Part shown: positions 11,000 to 22,299 of the stretch, in pieces
How the letters are laid out: every line of letters begins with the position of its first letter
Position numbering within the stretch: position 1 is the stretch's first letter
Source of the DNA: Trichoplusia ni
Lineage: Eukaryota > Arthropoda > Insecta > Lepidoptera > Noctuidae
Assembly: GCF_003590095.1 (NCBI RefSeq)
Contig: NC_039489.1
Span: 1,798,001-1,862,000, forward strand
Direction: 5' to 3'
DNA: 64,000 nt
The notes under the pieces: generated by a model
The model's input: the letters and a program-made list of their open reading frames with translations, nothing else
What the model was told of the DNA's origin: nothing
Databases searched by the model: none
Position numbers and translations under genes: made by a program

Positions 11000-11900
11000 A
11001 TGTTAATAATACTTCTTGTACTCTTATGTCAATAAAACTATGGTTATTAGTCACGAAGGAATGGAAAGGCGCAGTTAGAGACTAAATATAATTCTGGCGG
11101 TTAGCCATGCACTATAATTATAGTAAGAGTGCCAAAATTCTAATAACATTACATGCCATGTCTGGCATCAACGCTCTATGGACATGCGTTTTTCATTGTG
11201 ACTAATTGTTTTATGCTTTTGGAATGACTGTGAAAACCGGCAAACAGTCGTAATAGGAAAATTTTGCACAATAGGGATGATGACTGGGTATAAAAAGGCA
11301 AAATCTCATTAGTCCCTCAGTTAGATAATTGAAAAGTACGAGACACGATTTTTTTCCTTTTTTAGAAAAACTAGAATTGACAAAGATTAACTGCTTTAAA
11401 GTTTAGGAGAGGGGGCTTGTGACGTAACGATATGGTAAAATTTATACTCAATCGTGACGTCACACGTAAGTTTCATTCACTGTAATTTGGTCAATTAATG
11501 TTTGCGGGACAAATTAACAAATACGTATCCATTATTATACATAAAACTAGAAGACGGACACTGCAAAAATTGTCATCTTCCCTATTGTTTTTTGTCATCG
11601 TAGGAATTGCCGTTAAAGATTTTCGCCACAACAGAACGCATTGAGAATATTTAGCAAAAAATCAGTCAACTGTAAAAACCATTTTCCTTGAGAAAGTATT
11701 TTCCAACATTCCAAACTGAATTTGAAATGAAACGAGTTATTATAGATGCTAAGTACCGAACGAAACTGCAGCAAGCATTGCTCCAGTTTCTATTAATAGT
11801 TTTACCTAGCTTCTGACCTTGGCCAAAGCGTATGGTATCGATCATGAGGCGAGCTTTCCTTAAAACATGTGTTTACATATTTACATGGCGTGATCTCATT
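11000..11900. other. Upstream region of the Zasp-like gene
   Basis: No supported ORF. It includes CRE-like TGACGT sites near 11422 and 11455. The alternative promoter for the first coding exon at 11969 should lie near the end of this stretch, but no clear TATA box or initiator was seen. Confidence 0.35.
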
Positions 11901-11968
11901 CCACAGAAACGAGAAACGAGAGGCAGCCGACGCGTTTGTATGGAATTTTGACTGCATAAGACAAGAAA

Positions 11969-11982
11969 ATGGCGCAAAACGG
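11969..11982 (+). CDS. Alternative first coding exon (MAQN-G)
   Basis: ATG at 11969 has a favourable context (AAAATGG) and codes MAQN plus two bases, ending at a GTAAG donor (11983). An in-frame TAA at 11957-11959 blocks extension upstream, so this is a true start rather than an internal exon. The two leftover bases GG plus the first base of the next exon give Gly. The 5' UTR may reach back to about 11906. Confidence 0.7.
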
Positions 11983-14900
11983 GTAAGATATTCAAATTCT
12001 ATAATTTCATGATAATGTTCTAATAAAGTATACCAAGGTTGGCTATCGAAAGTTATTTGAGGAATATTTCAAAAGAAAGAAATGAAAGCTATAACGGGCT
12101 AATCGGTGTTTAAATCCCAAAAGTATGTCGAAATTAACGACCGCAGTCAACGCTAACCCAAGTCAAATAAAACTGCTGAAACAATTCCAGTGGCATGAAA
12201 AATGGGAACAATGATAAACCACGATTAATAAAAGTATTCTATTTCGATAATGTACAACGGATTCCGGATAACTGGCTTAAAAGTGGAATAGGTCACAGCA
12301 GTCGCCCTCGGCTCACGTTAAGCTGAGCCCACAGTGTCAGATTGTGTAAAAATAACGCAAATCTTGGCCGTCTTCCAGGTACGGACCAGCCGCTGGACAC
12401 ATCGGCAGAATTCCCAACTACGGAAAAACTCAGGTCAATGTAAGTATAAAATGTAACATTTTCTGCATGTGTTATGTAAGAAATAACATTTAATTTATGT
12501 AAAAAAAATATATATTTAGGCCTTTACCACATTAGAGCATTTTCTGATATATCCTTTTGGCATTTTCAGCCAATGGGTGCCTATGAACCACCAGCGTGCA
12601 TACAAAACGCTATGATGACAAAGGACAAGAAGCCTTTCACATACACGCCTGGTGGCCTCGATTTATCACAAATTCGGACTCCAAGCATGGCCAGAAGACT
12701 GGCCCGGCAGCGATCTCAAGAAGAACATGAACAAAACTACGCACAACAACCGACTAACGGCGGCTTCCATCCGCAAGGAGGACCAGCCCCACCCCCACCA
12801 CCACCACCGCCACCAAAAATGCCCGTCCCCCCTCCTCCACCCCCAATAGTAATACAAGTACCCAACTCCAAATCCCCTAAACCGATTGTGCCCGGCGAAC
12901 GACCTGAAATAGTAATTCCTGAAAACCCAATCGGAATGTTACGAAAAACGAACAGTCCTTACCATTGGGAGACAGAAAAGGCTGAGCTGCAGAAGTTAGG
13001 TAACACACCTAGATATGTGGATAAGGTTCCCAGTCCTTTGACTGTTAAAATGCCTCCTTCTACATTCACACAGCAACAGCCCCAGAGTTATAACTCTCCG
13101 CCGTCACACAACAATTTCCAGCGGTCTCCCTATGGTAATCAAAATAAGCCAGAGAGCCCAATTTACAGACCAGAGCCTCAGTATTCTCACCAGCACTCTT
13201 CATCCCCGCAAGGGTCACCACCGACGAGAGAAATTTTGCAACGACAGGACTCTCAATTTAACAAGAGCCCTCAGCCGTATGCAGGCCAGCCAATAAATAG
13301 CGGCTCTCCATACTCCCCTAGTCCTAACAACAACTGGAGGCAGCCAGAGAAAAGGGACTCACCTGCCAACAGTCCTCATTCTGCATCCTCGAATCGCAGT
13401 CAGTTCTCACCGAACGTCCAGCAATTCTCACCAAATAACCAACAATATTCACCGAACAACCAACAGTATTCCCCTAACTTCCAAAATCAAACTCCTCCAA
13501 CCAACTCCTCTCCAGCTTTCCATACTTTACCAAGAGTTGGCCAAAGGAACGCAGATGTTCAAAACAATAACGTTACGTATAATAATACCAAACCAAGCCC
13601 TCCAGCGGAGACCAACGCAGCTCCCTGGAGAACTGCTACACTAAACAGACATCCTAGGGAGCAAGATAGTCAACAACCTATTTATAATAATACTAACTCG
13701 AATCAAGAACAACAAATCCCTCCATGGAAATCGAACCAGGCCACTAATAACGAGAGTGCCTATGTCCCGCCGTGGAAACAAGAAAATAAGGCTCAACAGC
13801 AGTATGTGCCGCCGTGGGTGAACACTCAGGACGCGAATAACAACAAGGTTCAAGAAAACCATGCACCATGGAGGACGCAGGAAGCTCCTGCTTCTCCACC
13901 GAAATCTAACCAACAGCAAGAGCAACCTCGTTACCAGTCAACCATGTCTATTCCTGTGACACCAAGAAAACAAAACTTCCAACAGGAGTACAACAACACA
14001 CCACAAAAGGAGGCAGTATATGTAAACGAGGAACCAGTCTACTTCTGCCCTGAAAGTCCGAAATCTATACCTCCTTGGGTGAAGACACAAAAGGAAAAGA
14101 CAAAGACTCCTCCACCAGCGTGGGTGCAGAGGCCATTGGAAGGCAGAAAGAGTTTATCGAGGGAGCTGAACACGCCACCAAGAGATTCAAACCAAGAACC
14201 TGAATGGGTGAAAAAGAGTAATGAGATGCAAAGAGGTGCTCGCGAAGTGATCAGTCCGCCAAAATACCAGCAACCTGTACAGCCCTCGTGGTCAACGAGG
14301 CCCTCAGAGAACCGCAAGAGTTTGCCAAGGGATAATGCACCTAGTGCTGCAGGAACAAGGGTTATTCCTATTCAGATGGAGGTGTCGGCTACTGAGACGA
14401 GGGATGGTAGGCACAGCGGTCACCCACAACCTCAGTTGAGGATAACGATTGGTATGAATAACCCTAGCGATCAAGCTCGCGCGCCTTTCTCGCCTCCCAC
14501 CCAACGTATTATGAGGGTGTTGTCACCTCAGCTGGTGAGGATGGACGACTCCAACCAACAGCCAGAGCTGCCGACCCTGAACAGAACCTTCCAAGACAGT
14601 CAGCCGAAAACGAGGATAATACCGATACAGATTGAAGGCGGCAATGGCGGGGCAAACAAAAGGTAAATAATATATGATCACGCGTTATCATATAGATTTT
14701 TATGGGTTTTTGAAGGTCCATAGGTCATTGACCCTCCAAAAAGAGTTGGGAGTTATTTTCAGTTCAGTTTAGTTTTTGTTCAAAGTTAGTCTCAGAGACC
14801 AGATTTTTCTTTATGACTTTTTCTTAAAACACACACACAAATAAATAATTTTAAACACTTTGTTAGTTTCAACTTTTCAATGTGGAAAGTAACTTGAGAA

Positions 14901-15909
14901 AGACAAGTTGGAACTTGTTAGTTAGTTTTTAAATAAGTATTACATAATTATGTTATCATTTAATCACATTACCTTAATACTTAGTCTCGTTAAGGTCTAC
15001 AATCAAACACATTTTACAAATATCACATTACAACCAAGTGTCCTTATTTCAGCTTCGGTGGGCGGTACTAAGGGAGCTACTGATTCAAAGTAAACAGTTT
15101 TCACAGCTTCGCCATGACTCAGTTTTACGCTTGCTTTATATTTAGCGCGGTCTTCCAACGAATCTAATTTTAATTTACACTAATCGAATCATTCTCCACT
15201 AATTCTGATGACGCCATAATTAATTGGCGTCTCAGGTCCATCACGATTTCAGGTCATGGCTTTTTTTCTAAAATTGTACCTAATAGGGTCAGCTGTTTTT
15301 CATTGCGCTTTTTAACTCATCGTTGTTTGACTTTTATTTGTTACTTAAATAAATAATTTTCAGAATTTCTCCATTAATAAAAAAAAAATGTTTTATTAAA
15401 ATAATAAATAAACTTCTTTTTCATTTAAAATTGCACGTTGTTCCGTCTAAAAAAGTTATACGTTTTCCGATTTTATATTTCACGTTATCTTTCTATGGAT
15501 TTCTATAATAATACAATTTTAAACTTTTGTGTAAATAACAAAACAAAATAAATTAAAACAGATAAACTTTTAAAATGCACGTTGGGTTCGTCTTAAATTC
15601 TAATAAGTTTTGTCGTGTCGTGGTATCAATTTTCTTAAATAACAAAACAATTCTTCTTCATAATTATCGCGAAATAAAAATATTAATATTCTTCAAAAAC
15701 AAATCATACTAAGTATACTAAACTAAAAGCGTTCCTTTACTCAATACTCACAAAACGTATTATTTTCCAGTGTCTACTACCACAAGTTCACGCAAGAGGG
15801 TCCCCCAAGGCAATCGAAGGCTTTCAGGGTCCTTCAGATCATAACTGGCACCGAAGACCTGGATGACATTCAGGTGATGGAGAAGCATCATGGATTCACA
15901 GATTTATGA
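11969..15909 (+). CDS. Zasp/PDLIM (ALP/Enigma) family protein, Zasp66-like, PDZ-less isoform (4 exons)
   Basis: Assembled from exons 11969-11982, 12379-12439, 12570-14662 and 15771-15909. All junctions are GT-AG and in phase, giving 768 residues. The N-terminus MAQNG-YGPAAGHIGRIPNYG-KTQVN leads into a motif PFTYTPGGLDLSQI (residues 47-60) and a basic MARRLARQR stretch. A poly-proline segment (97-117) and a long Pro/Gln/Asn/Ser-rich, probably disordered middle follow, with four exact-period QxSPNxQ heptads (303-330) and nine Trp in (P)PW/AW-type contexts (377-599). RxIPIQxE occurs twice near the end. The last exon holds QSKAFRVLQIITGTED (737-752), resembling the QSRSFRILAQMTGTE motif of vertebrate PDLIM5/7. 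By family, such proteins bind alpha-actinin and organise muscle Z-discs. No PDZ or LIM domain is in this isoform; Drosophila Zasp66 also lacks LIM domains. Family assignment rests on remembered motifs, so the name is tentative; coding status is firm. Confidence 0.7.
12379..12439 (+). CDS. Second coding exon of the Zasp-like gene
   Basis: A 61-nt exon between acceptor CTTCCAG (ending 12378) and donor GTAAGT (12440). It adds one base to the upstream split Gly codon and then codes YGPAAGHIGRIPNYGKTQVN, finishing in phase 0. A PDZ-containing isoform could splice into this same acceptor from upstream exons not identified in this window. Confidence 0.75.
12570..14662 (+). CDS. Large third coding exon of the Zasp-like gene
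   Basis: The exon opens right after the acceptor CATTTTCAG (ending 12569) with Pro-Met-Gly and stays open for 697 codons including Pro. It leaves two bases (AG) before the donor GTAAAT at 14663. The nominal stop TAA just after 14662 is intronic. It holds the PFTYTPGG motif, poly-proline, the SPN heptads, the PPW array and the two RxIPIQxE motifs. Codon use is markedly less AT-rich than the flanks, as expected for real coding sequence. Confidence 0.92.
15053..15071 (+). CDS. Possible alternative last exon (short tail SFGGRY)
   Basis: After an acceptor TTATTTCAG (ending 15052), the split AG codon of the large exon is completed by C to give Ser. The frame then reads Phe-Gly-Gly-Arg-Tyr and stops at 15069-15071. 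This would yield a shorter isoform lacking the QSKAFRVLQ tail. Phase fits, but transcription is not shown. Confidence 0.4.
15771..15909 (+). CDS. Last coding exon with PDLIM-like tail
   Basis: After the acceptor ATTTTCCAG (ending 15770), T completes a Ser codon. The frame then reads 45 codons, VYYHKFTQEGPPRQSKAFRV through MEKHHGFTDL, to TGA at 15907-15909. The QSKAFRVLQIITGTED segment is the best family signature in the gene. It resembles the Enigma-type motif following the linker in PDLIM proteins. Confidence 0.85.
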
Positions 15910-17345
15910 AGTTTTAGATAGTATGTATATAATTAAGTAATAATAAATCACTGTGCTCGGAAAATTTAAGTATAATTTATTTAGCAGCACAATAATTTTT
16001 ATTATTCAATAAGATATAAATTAATTTTATTTGCTTTGTAAAGTAAAATCGAAATGAAAATTTAGTAATTTAGTAATTATCTATTATATTGTGTAAATTA
16101 AATTGTTTTAACTTTTGGATTATTTAAATAATATTTTTATAAATGTTTTTAACATCCGAAATCAGAATTGTTACGTATATTTTTATAAATAATGTTTATT
16201 GTGTTAATAAATAATGCTAATGTACTTTAATAAATTTATATTTTGTGTAAAATTAATAATTATTTTATACTTATTGTATGTATAAACGAAAAATAATTGC
16301 GAATCGAAATATTATGCTTTTATTTCGTTATTTACTAATGCTCATGGACACAGCTAGCTTACCAAAGAATGTGTAGATGTTAAAGTATAAATTAAGTGGT
16401 CTTTAGATTAATTTATAAAAATATAAATTATATTTTAGGATAATTTTAGTTTTACGTTATATTTATTGTTTATTTGTTACCAAATTATAATAATATAATT
16501 TATTACTCTACGCTTAAGTTAATAATAATTTTAAATAGTTAAAATGTGACTAATAGTCCCTTTATATATAAATATGTGCGTCATATATATTGCTCATGGT
16601 TTTTATGTATATTTTTTGTTTTTATATATTTTTATAGTTTATTGAAGTATTTCACATTTATGTTATATCTATATATTTAAATGTCTGATACGAATTAACG
16701 AGATTACATTACTAACAAATTAATTGAAAATTAATGTTTAACAAAGTAAGCATTTCCGAAGTTCCCAAAATATTTTGTGTATTGTGATTAACTTAAAATT
16801 TATTGTTTAACGTTATAGTGATGGATCTGGTCAAAATTGTATTTATTATTTATTTATTTTCACATATCACCACAATTATTTATATTCATTAATAATATGT
16901 ATCAATATTTATTAATACTTATTAATAGCCACTTCTAACTTCATATTTTTTTTAACTAACAGGAGCAAAGTCAAAATTATTTGACTTCTACAAAAAAATT
17001 TAACACAAAAAAGAATTGTGTACTTATTTTTTAAAATAGTTAGTAGGTACTTATAATCACTTTTCATTTTAATATTTTATTAACCTTATATTTATTTTTA
17101 TTTATTTATTAATAAATGGCCAGTTACCATCACTATAATAAATAAACGTAATACTGGAAACAGACGAGGGGTGTGGCAATCTAGTCAGTGTGATCTTTTC
17201 TAAGTATATTTCGTATATACGCCTAGGTATTATTATAAAATTTATTTTATATTTAAATTAAAGATTTTATATTTTGCTTAATCCTATTATTACATATGTT
17301 ACTTATTATTATTTAAGTATAATTTACTTTTATAATAAAAGCGGT
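15910..17345 (+). other. Long AT-rich 3' UTR of the Zasp-like gene
   Basis: No ORF. AATAAA signals occur soon after the stop (15942-15947), at 16206-16211, and at several later points up to 17334-17339, so alternative polyadenylation is likely. The downstream limit is a guess based on the last dense AATAAA cluster. Confidence 0.5.
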
Positions 17346-18130
17346 TAAATTTTTATTCGGGTTTTATTACGATAAAATGTTATTGTTTTTTTAATAAATA
17401 TAAAAAGGAGTAGGTATCCCGAAAACTCAATGAATAATAAACTTATACACTTAATAAGTCGTGAAGTTCTCACAATGTTCTAAATACAATAAAAAAAATT
17501 TACTAAGGAACTTAAACAATATTTAACTTAATTTTATAAGAAATACAGATTTAGATTTTTTTAAGTGAACAAAATTAAAGAGTAATAATTGTTGCCTCTA
17601 AATAAGTGGCTTTTTGTCTAAAAGTCTAACATTTGCAGGTATGTGTATACTCTATTTATAAGTAATAGATATAGGTACTATGAAAAGGAAGAATTTTTGC
17701 CTATAAAAATAGTTTAATCTAATGTACCTAGACAATTGGAGTATAATTATAAATTTAATACGCTAGATACATGTTTTCATCCGTTATTTGCGTACTTCCA
17801 TATAAAATGGGGGTCGAGTAATCAGCTAAGTTCGCGAGACACCTGATTTAGGGCCTAACGGATATTTACGATGTCTGACGAAGCAGTAAAATACATATAA
17901 AACTTATTTTATTTTACATGTCTTTGTACAGTCAAGTCCAAACAATGGTGCATTTTAATTAATGTTATTTTGTTGTTCCTAATTCTCTTTATTCAATACC
18001 GTTATTTGAAAGCCTGAATTCAACTATTGCTGGGCTTAGGTGAACTTAGATGGTTTCAAATATGGTCTTCCCTGGTGGTTGCACATGTTAAAAGGTGAAA
18101 AAAATCATCTGTGTAAAAACATCCGATACA
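17346..18130. other. Non-coding DNA downstream of the gene
   Basis: AT-rich, with no supported ORF, RNA or repeat boundary. Confidence 0.4.
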
Positions 18131-18139
18131 TATTTAGCG

Positions 18140-18250
18140 ATAAAAAGATTTCTAGAGATACAGCCTGGTGACAGACGGATGGATAGCTAGACAGACGGAA
18201 ATATAGTAATAGGTTTCCTTTTTTATCATTTAGGTAAACAGTCCTTAAAT
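18140..18250 (+). repeat. Dispersed repeat fragment (GACAGACGGATGG family)
   Basis: The block GGTGACAGACGGATGGATAG then CTAGACAGACGGAAAT..AGTAATAGGTTTC recurs nearly unchanged at about 19650-19720 and in older form at 3790. Confidence 0.65.
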
Positions 18251-18259
18251 ACACTACTC

Positions 18260-19130
18260 ATTTAAATTTGTTATAGAAAATTGCAGTCAAGGATATTTCT
18301 CTATCTTAAAAAAACCTAAATAGCATTTTCAATACAGTGTTTTTGGCCTACTTATCTATTTCAATAAAAGCCGTTCCACTGACCTGTACCGGACTGTACT
18401 AAATCAGTAGATAACAAACAGTTTTACGACGGACGTACAGCCGACATCAGATTGTGATGGATCCACTTTGTTTTCGTACACGTTTCGTATTTACTCTATA
18501 ATAAGGAAAGTATATAAAAGCTCTTTTTTATAACTTTATTGAATGATTTATTAATTAGATGTTGTGTTAGACAAGTGGTATAAATGGGGTTATGTGCTCC
18601 ATCTAGTGTATATTTGTGGTAATTTAGTTTGTGTTTATTTGCCTCGTTAAATCGGAATCCGTTTTATATTGCATGCTGAATGAATCAAGGTTTCAGGTAC
18701 TAGGTAGACTTTGTAATTAAACTAAAGACAAAGTTTCGAAATTAGTGAGAATACTTCGCGCAATGCGTTTTCAGTCAAACGGTTGAGATAGCAGTTTAAT
18801 CGACTGTGCACAGATGGCGCTGTTCATAGAATACTATTACATATTTAACTAATACATATTTTGTATGGAAGTTTCATGCAAAAACTATAATGTTACAGTT
18901 TTTCAGGTAAATGCTATCTCTACTACGATGCATTTCAACATTTGAGAGGTTCGTCCTCGCTGGTCATAGGTAAGTTTATGCCTAACAACAATCAATACTT
19001 ACAACGGGATAATAAAAAAAGATTATAATGAAAGATCAAAATGTTTTTATTTCTGGAGGCCTAAAACATGCGCTTTGAAACTTTAGATTAAAGATGTCGT
19101 GGTTCTAAGTAGTCGTTTCCACAATGTCCA
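18260..19130. other. Non-coding DNA, nothing recognised
   Basis: AT-rich sequence without supported ORFs. Some mid-complexity patches near 18400-18480 could be repeat debris. Confidence 0.35.
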
Positions 19131-19135
19131 TGGTG

Positions 19136-19196
19136 GTTTCTTGCCGGTTCTTCTCCAAAGAGGGTTTGACACTATGGAGAAGAACCGGCAAGAAAC
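19136..19196. repeat. Perfect 22-bp inverted repeat, 17-nt loop
   Basis: GTTTCTTGCCGGTTCTTCTC-CA (19136-19157) is exactly complementary to TG-GAGAAGAACCGGCAAGAAAC (19175-19196). The GC-richer core is unlike the surroundings. The arm sequence resembles the 3' region of some lepidopteran non-LTR elements, so this may be a palindromic fragment of one. Confidence 0.9.
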
Positions 19197-19557
19197 TCCA
19201 GCTTCTGAGTCTGATGTATGGTCGCTAGCTGCCTTTGTCATTTGAAACAAAAATCATGCGACAGTAGAGCGTTTAATGTCATACTGAACTATATTTATTA
19301 TAACTTACACATTTTTATGTAAAAACCATTGAAATTTATCATAATGTCTAAAAACTTGGCACCAGTTTACTAAGTCATCCAAAATCAGTAGTCACGTCGA
19401 GTTTTATTTTAATTTTGATAAATTTTAAATGGTTTCAAGGCCGTTCCAATAAACATAGTTTAATGGCGTTCATATAGGTCAATTCTATTTTCAATAAAAT
19501 ATGAAAAGTGAAGAATATCGGAATGCTAAAAGAAATATGTTGTTGTTTATTTAAAAC

Positions 19558-19888
19558 AAAAGGGGTTAAGTAGGTATGATATGATACGAGGAATTATTTA
19601 TTAGAAGGTTATCGCCATAAAAATCAACGACATTGAAATTTGGCATTTAGTCAGCTTGGTGACAGACGGATGGATAGATAGACAGACGGAAATTTAGTAA
19701 TAAGTTTCAATTTTTATCCTGTAGGTAAAAAAGCCTTAATGTTTTCTATGTGGAAGCCAAGAATATCTTATCCATGTTAAAAAATCTAAGTATTTTTTTT
19801 TTCAACACCCTATTTTTAAGGTTAAGAAGGTATGATACAAGGCATTGTTTATTAAAAGGTTAACGCCATAAAAATCAACGACATTTGG
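19558..19888 (+). repeat. Repeat with direct partial duplication
   Basis: A segment of about 70 bp (GGTTAAG..GGTATGATA..AAGGTTATCGCCATAAAAATC AACGACATT at 19565-19635) is repeated at about 19820-19884. Between the two lies the GACAGACGGATGG repeat block also found at 18160. It looks like two partial copies of one dispersed element in tandem. Confidence 0.65.
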
Positions 19889-19959
19889 ATAATAATAATA
19901 TTTCACAACTTTCACACAACGAAGTAGGTACAAGATAACTGATAAACATACTTAAACTT

Positions 19960-20100
19960 ATAGATAAATTACATTGAGTCACAGAACAAATGATCGTGCT
20001 CATCGCATAAACATTTGTCTTAGCTGAGAATCAAACCCGCGTACTCTGTTATAGCAGTCTGGGCTTCTGACCACCAAACCATCATTCCAATCAGATATAG
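19960..20100 (-). mobile_element. tRNA-derived SINE fragment
   Basis: On the minus strand there is an A/B-box-like head (TGGTGGTCAGAAGCCCAGAC, then GGGTTTGATTC) followed by GACAAATGTTTATGCGATGA, a body typical of lepidopteran SINEs. It is diverged and incomplete. Confidence 0.5.
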
Positions 20101-20254
20101 TTTTTTTTGTTGTATTGATAGAAGACGGATCTAGGAAACAATCGCGGCATCATCTAAACTCATACCGGCTGGACTGCTTAGAAACAGGATGGAGGATCAT
20201 GGAAGGATTTGGAAGCCCCTTTGCCCAGCATTAAGGCACAGTGGACTAAATAAA

Positions 20255-20400
20255 ATATGATACTGTAACACTGATGTGCGCAATGTGTCCATGACTATTA
20301 AATCAGTGGTCGTGGGTTCGATAACTACCTACGACTGGCTACGACCAACATTTGTGTGATATCATCGGTATCTGGGTGTTATTTAAGCATGTATGTCATC
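20255..20400 (+). mobile_element. tRNA-derived SINE fragment
   Basis: The B-box-like GTGGGTTCGATAACT near 20310 is followed by CAACATTTGTGTGATATCAT and a GGGTGTT..TTTAAGCATGTATG end. It is diverged, with no intact tRNA. Confidence 0.5.
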
Positions 20401-20445
20401 ATCATCATCGGCCTAGCCTTTTCCCAACTATGTTGGGGTCGGCAT
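20397..20445 (+). repeat. Fragment of ATCATCATC...GTTGGGGTCGGC repeat
   Basis: The stretch TCATCATCATCATCGGCCTA followed by GCC..CCCAACTATGTTGGGGTCGGC matches the start of the longer copy at 31543. Confidence 0.65.
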
Positions 20446-20649
20446 GCATGTATCTGGTGACCATACTTCACGCTCTCTAGTTTGGGAAAAGATGGCTCTG
20501 AATGAGCAGAAAAATATATTTTTAAAGTATTCGAGAAATTCGATGTTCCACAATTATGAATTACGAACTCCTTCGCATAAATTCCTCTATAAAAACGTTG
20601 GCTACATTTATTTTCAAGCGTTTGACGATTATTAGCGGAGTTATAACGT

Positions 20650-21960
20650 GACGTAATCGCGTGACGTCAGAGTTTTTTTGTTTGTCACGAATTCTTTAGC
20701 GCGTCCTGCTCGGAATTGCAGTTGGATGTCCGAATTATTGCTGGATGTGACATGATTAAAAATATGACCTTTCTTTTATTTATTTTTTAGATTATGTAAT
20801 AGTAAATAGATGGTTTTAGAGGCGACCACGATTTGTTTTTTTTTTAACCAGCTGACACGTGCCAATTTAACTGGTTTTTTAGATCATTATATAGACTCAA
20901 AAATATATAGCTATCAACTATTCTACTAGTAAAATATGTTTCATCTGTTCCTGAGATTACAACGTCATAAACTCACAAACATTACTTTTCATAATAGTCC
21001 AGACACCTTTTCTCATGAGTAGGTATTTTATCATGTATTAACCTTTACCGTACCATTGATGTGTATAATATACTCAAAATTACGAAAACAATAACAAAAC
21101 AAATCATTGACCTCTAACACCAGACAAGTTGCTCTACACTGCTACGAACTATTGTAGACCTACGTCAGGTCTACGGAGCGTAGCCTAACTTGACCCACCG
21201 CTACGGAAACTTTAAATTGATGTTGCTGTGTGATCAATCATGCCTGTATTCCTAATATAGATGTGAGATACTATTATAACTAAGGTAATAACACAATAAA
21301 AAGGTTGATATACGGTTTTTACCTAACTTAATAACATACTAGCTGTATCACTACTGTTTGCCCTATTGTTTTACATTTTAGTCAGTTGTAATTTGACTAA
21401 TGATTGATGGAGTTATAAAATATTTATCAGATAATTTACAGCTTAAAATTACCGCTGATTACTGATTACATATTACTAAAACAAATTGATACGTTTTGAA
21501 CGGTAAAGAAACAGAAGAAGAACAACACAATAAAAAAAGGTTTTATAAAAGTATATTTTATACAAATACAACTTCTTTGTACACTTGAATTGCATTGACA
21601 CAGAATATTTAATCGTGACTATTATATCAACAAAATTAAGTCAAGGAGTGCTTCACCAACGTGCTTGATAACTGCAGCTGTTTATAATATATATATAAAA
21701 CAAATCATGTTAGCTCAAATTTCGAGTTCTAGAACTACACTCATTTAAACTGTAGTCCATTCCAAGTAAATAAATCCGAGTATATTCTATCACCAAGTCA
21801 CATCCATTGAGTGTATATCATTTGAACAAATATCTCGCTTGCCAACTGTGACGTATGCCAGTGTTTTATCTAACGCCAGAGATATTGATATTGAAACTAG
21901 ACAAAGTTATTCTTTTAAATCTCTGATATCCCTGTTAAAGATTTAATAACATTGCTTTAA
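20650..21960. other. Non-coding DNA, nothing recognised
   Basis: AT-rich, with no supported ORF. Short CGTGACGT-type motifs near 20650 are the only notable sites. Confidence 0.35.
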
Positions 21961-21984
21961 TAACAAATACATACAACCGACTTT

Positions 21985-22290
21985 AAATACGGGTGCTGCT
22001 TGTGGTGACTAGTCGTACTGCTGCCTTGGTTGTTAGTTTATTAAATAGATCAAATAAGTCATACCCCACCCTCTGTAAACGCTGTCTTATTTTGCAGCGT
22101 TTCCTTAATAAACTATTTAGGTGTAAATATATTTATGTAAAAAAGCGACAGCGTGCTATGTTGTGGAGTTTGTTGCGCCGTTTCTTCTTCACAGCTAGAG
22201 CACTTAAGAAGCGGTGAAGGGTGGGCGATACGGGGACCTATTTACCTACCAACCTATTTTGAATAAATGGATTTTGATTTTGATTTTGAA
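21985..22290 (+). mobile_element. LINE 3' end with (GATTTT)n tail
   Basis: It contains the motif GCGCCGTTTCTTCTTCACAG then CTAGAGCACTTAAGAAGCGG and TGAAGGGTGGGCGA, and ends in AATAAATGGATTTTGATTTTGATTTTG. This is typical of the 3' untranslated end of a non-LTR retrotransposon. The 74-codon ORF at 21993-22217 may be the degraded end of its coding region, but no domain can be recognised. Confidence 0.55.
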
Positions 22291-22299
22291 AATAAAATA

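Noticed and set aside
12652..14721. Several ORFs overlapping the large Zasp-like exon in other frames
   Set aside because: They are shadows of the 697-codon frame, which has matching splice sites on both sides.
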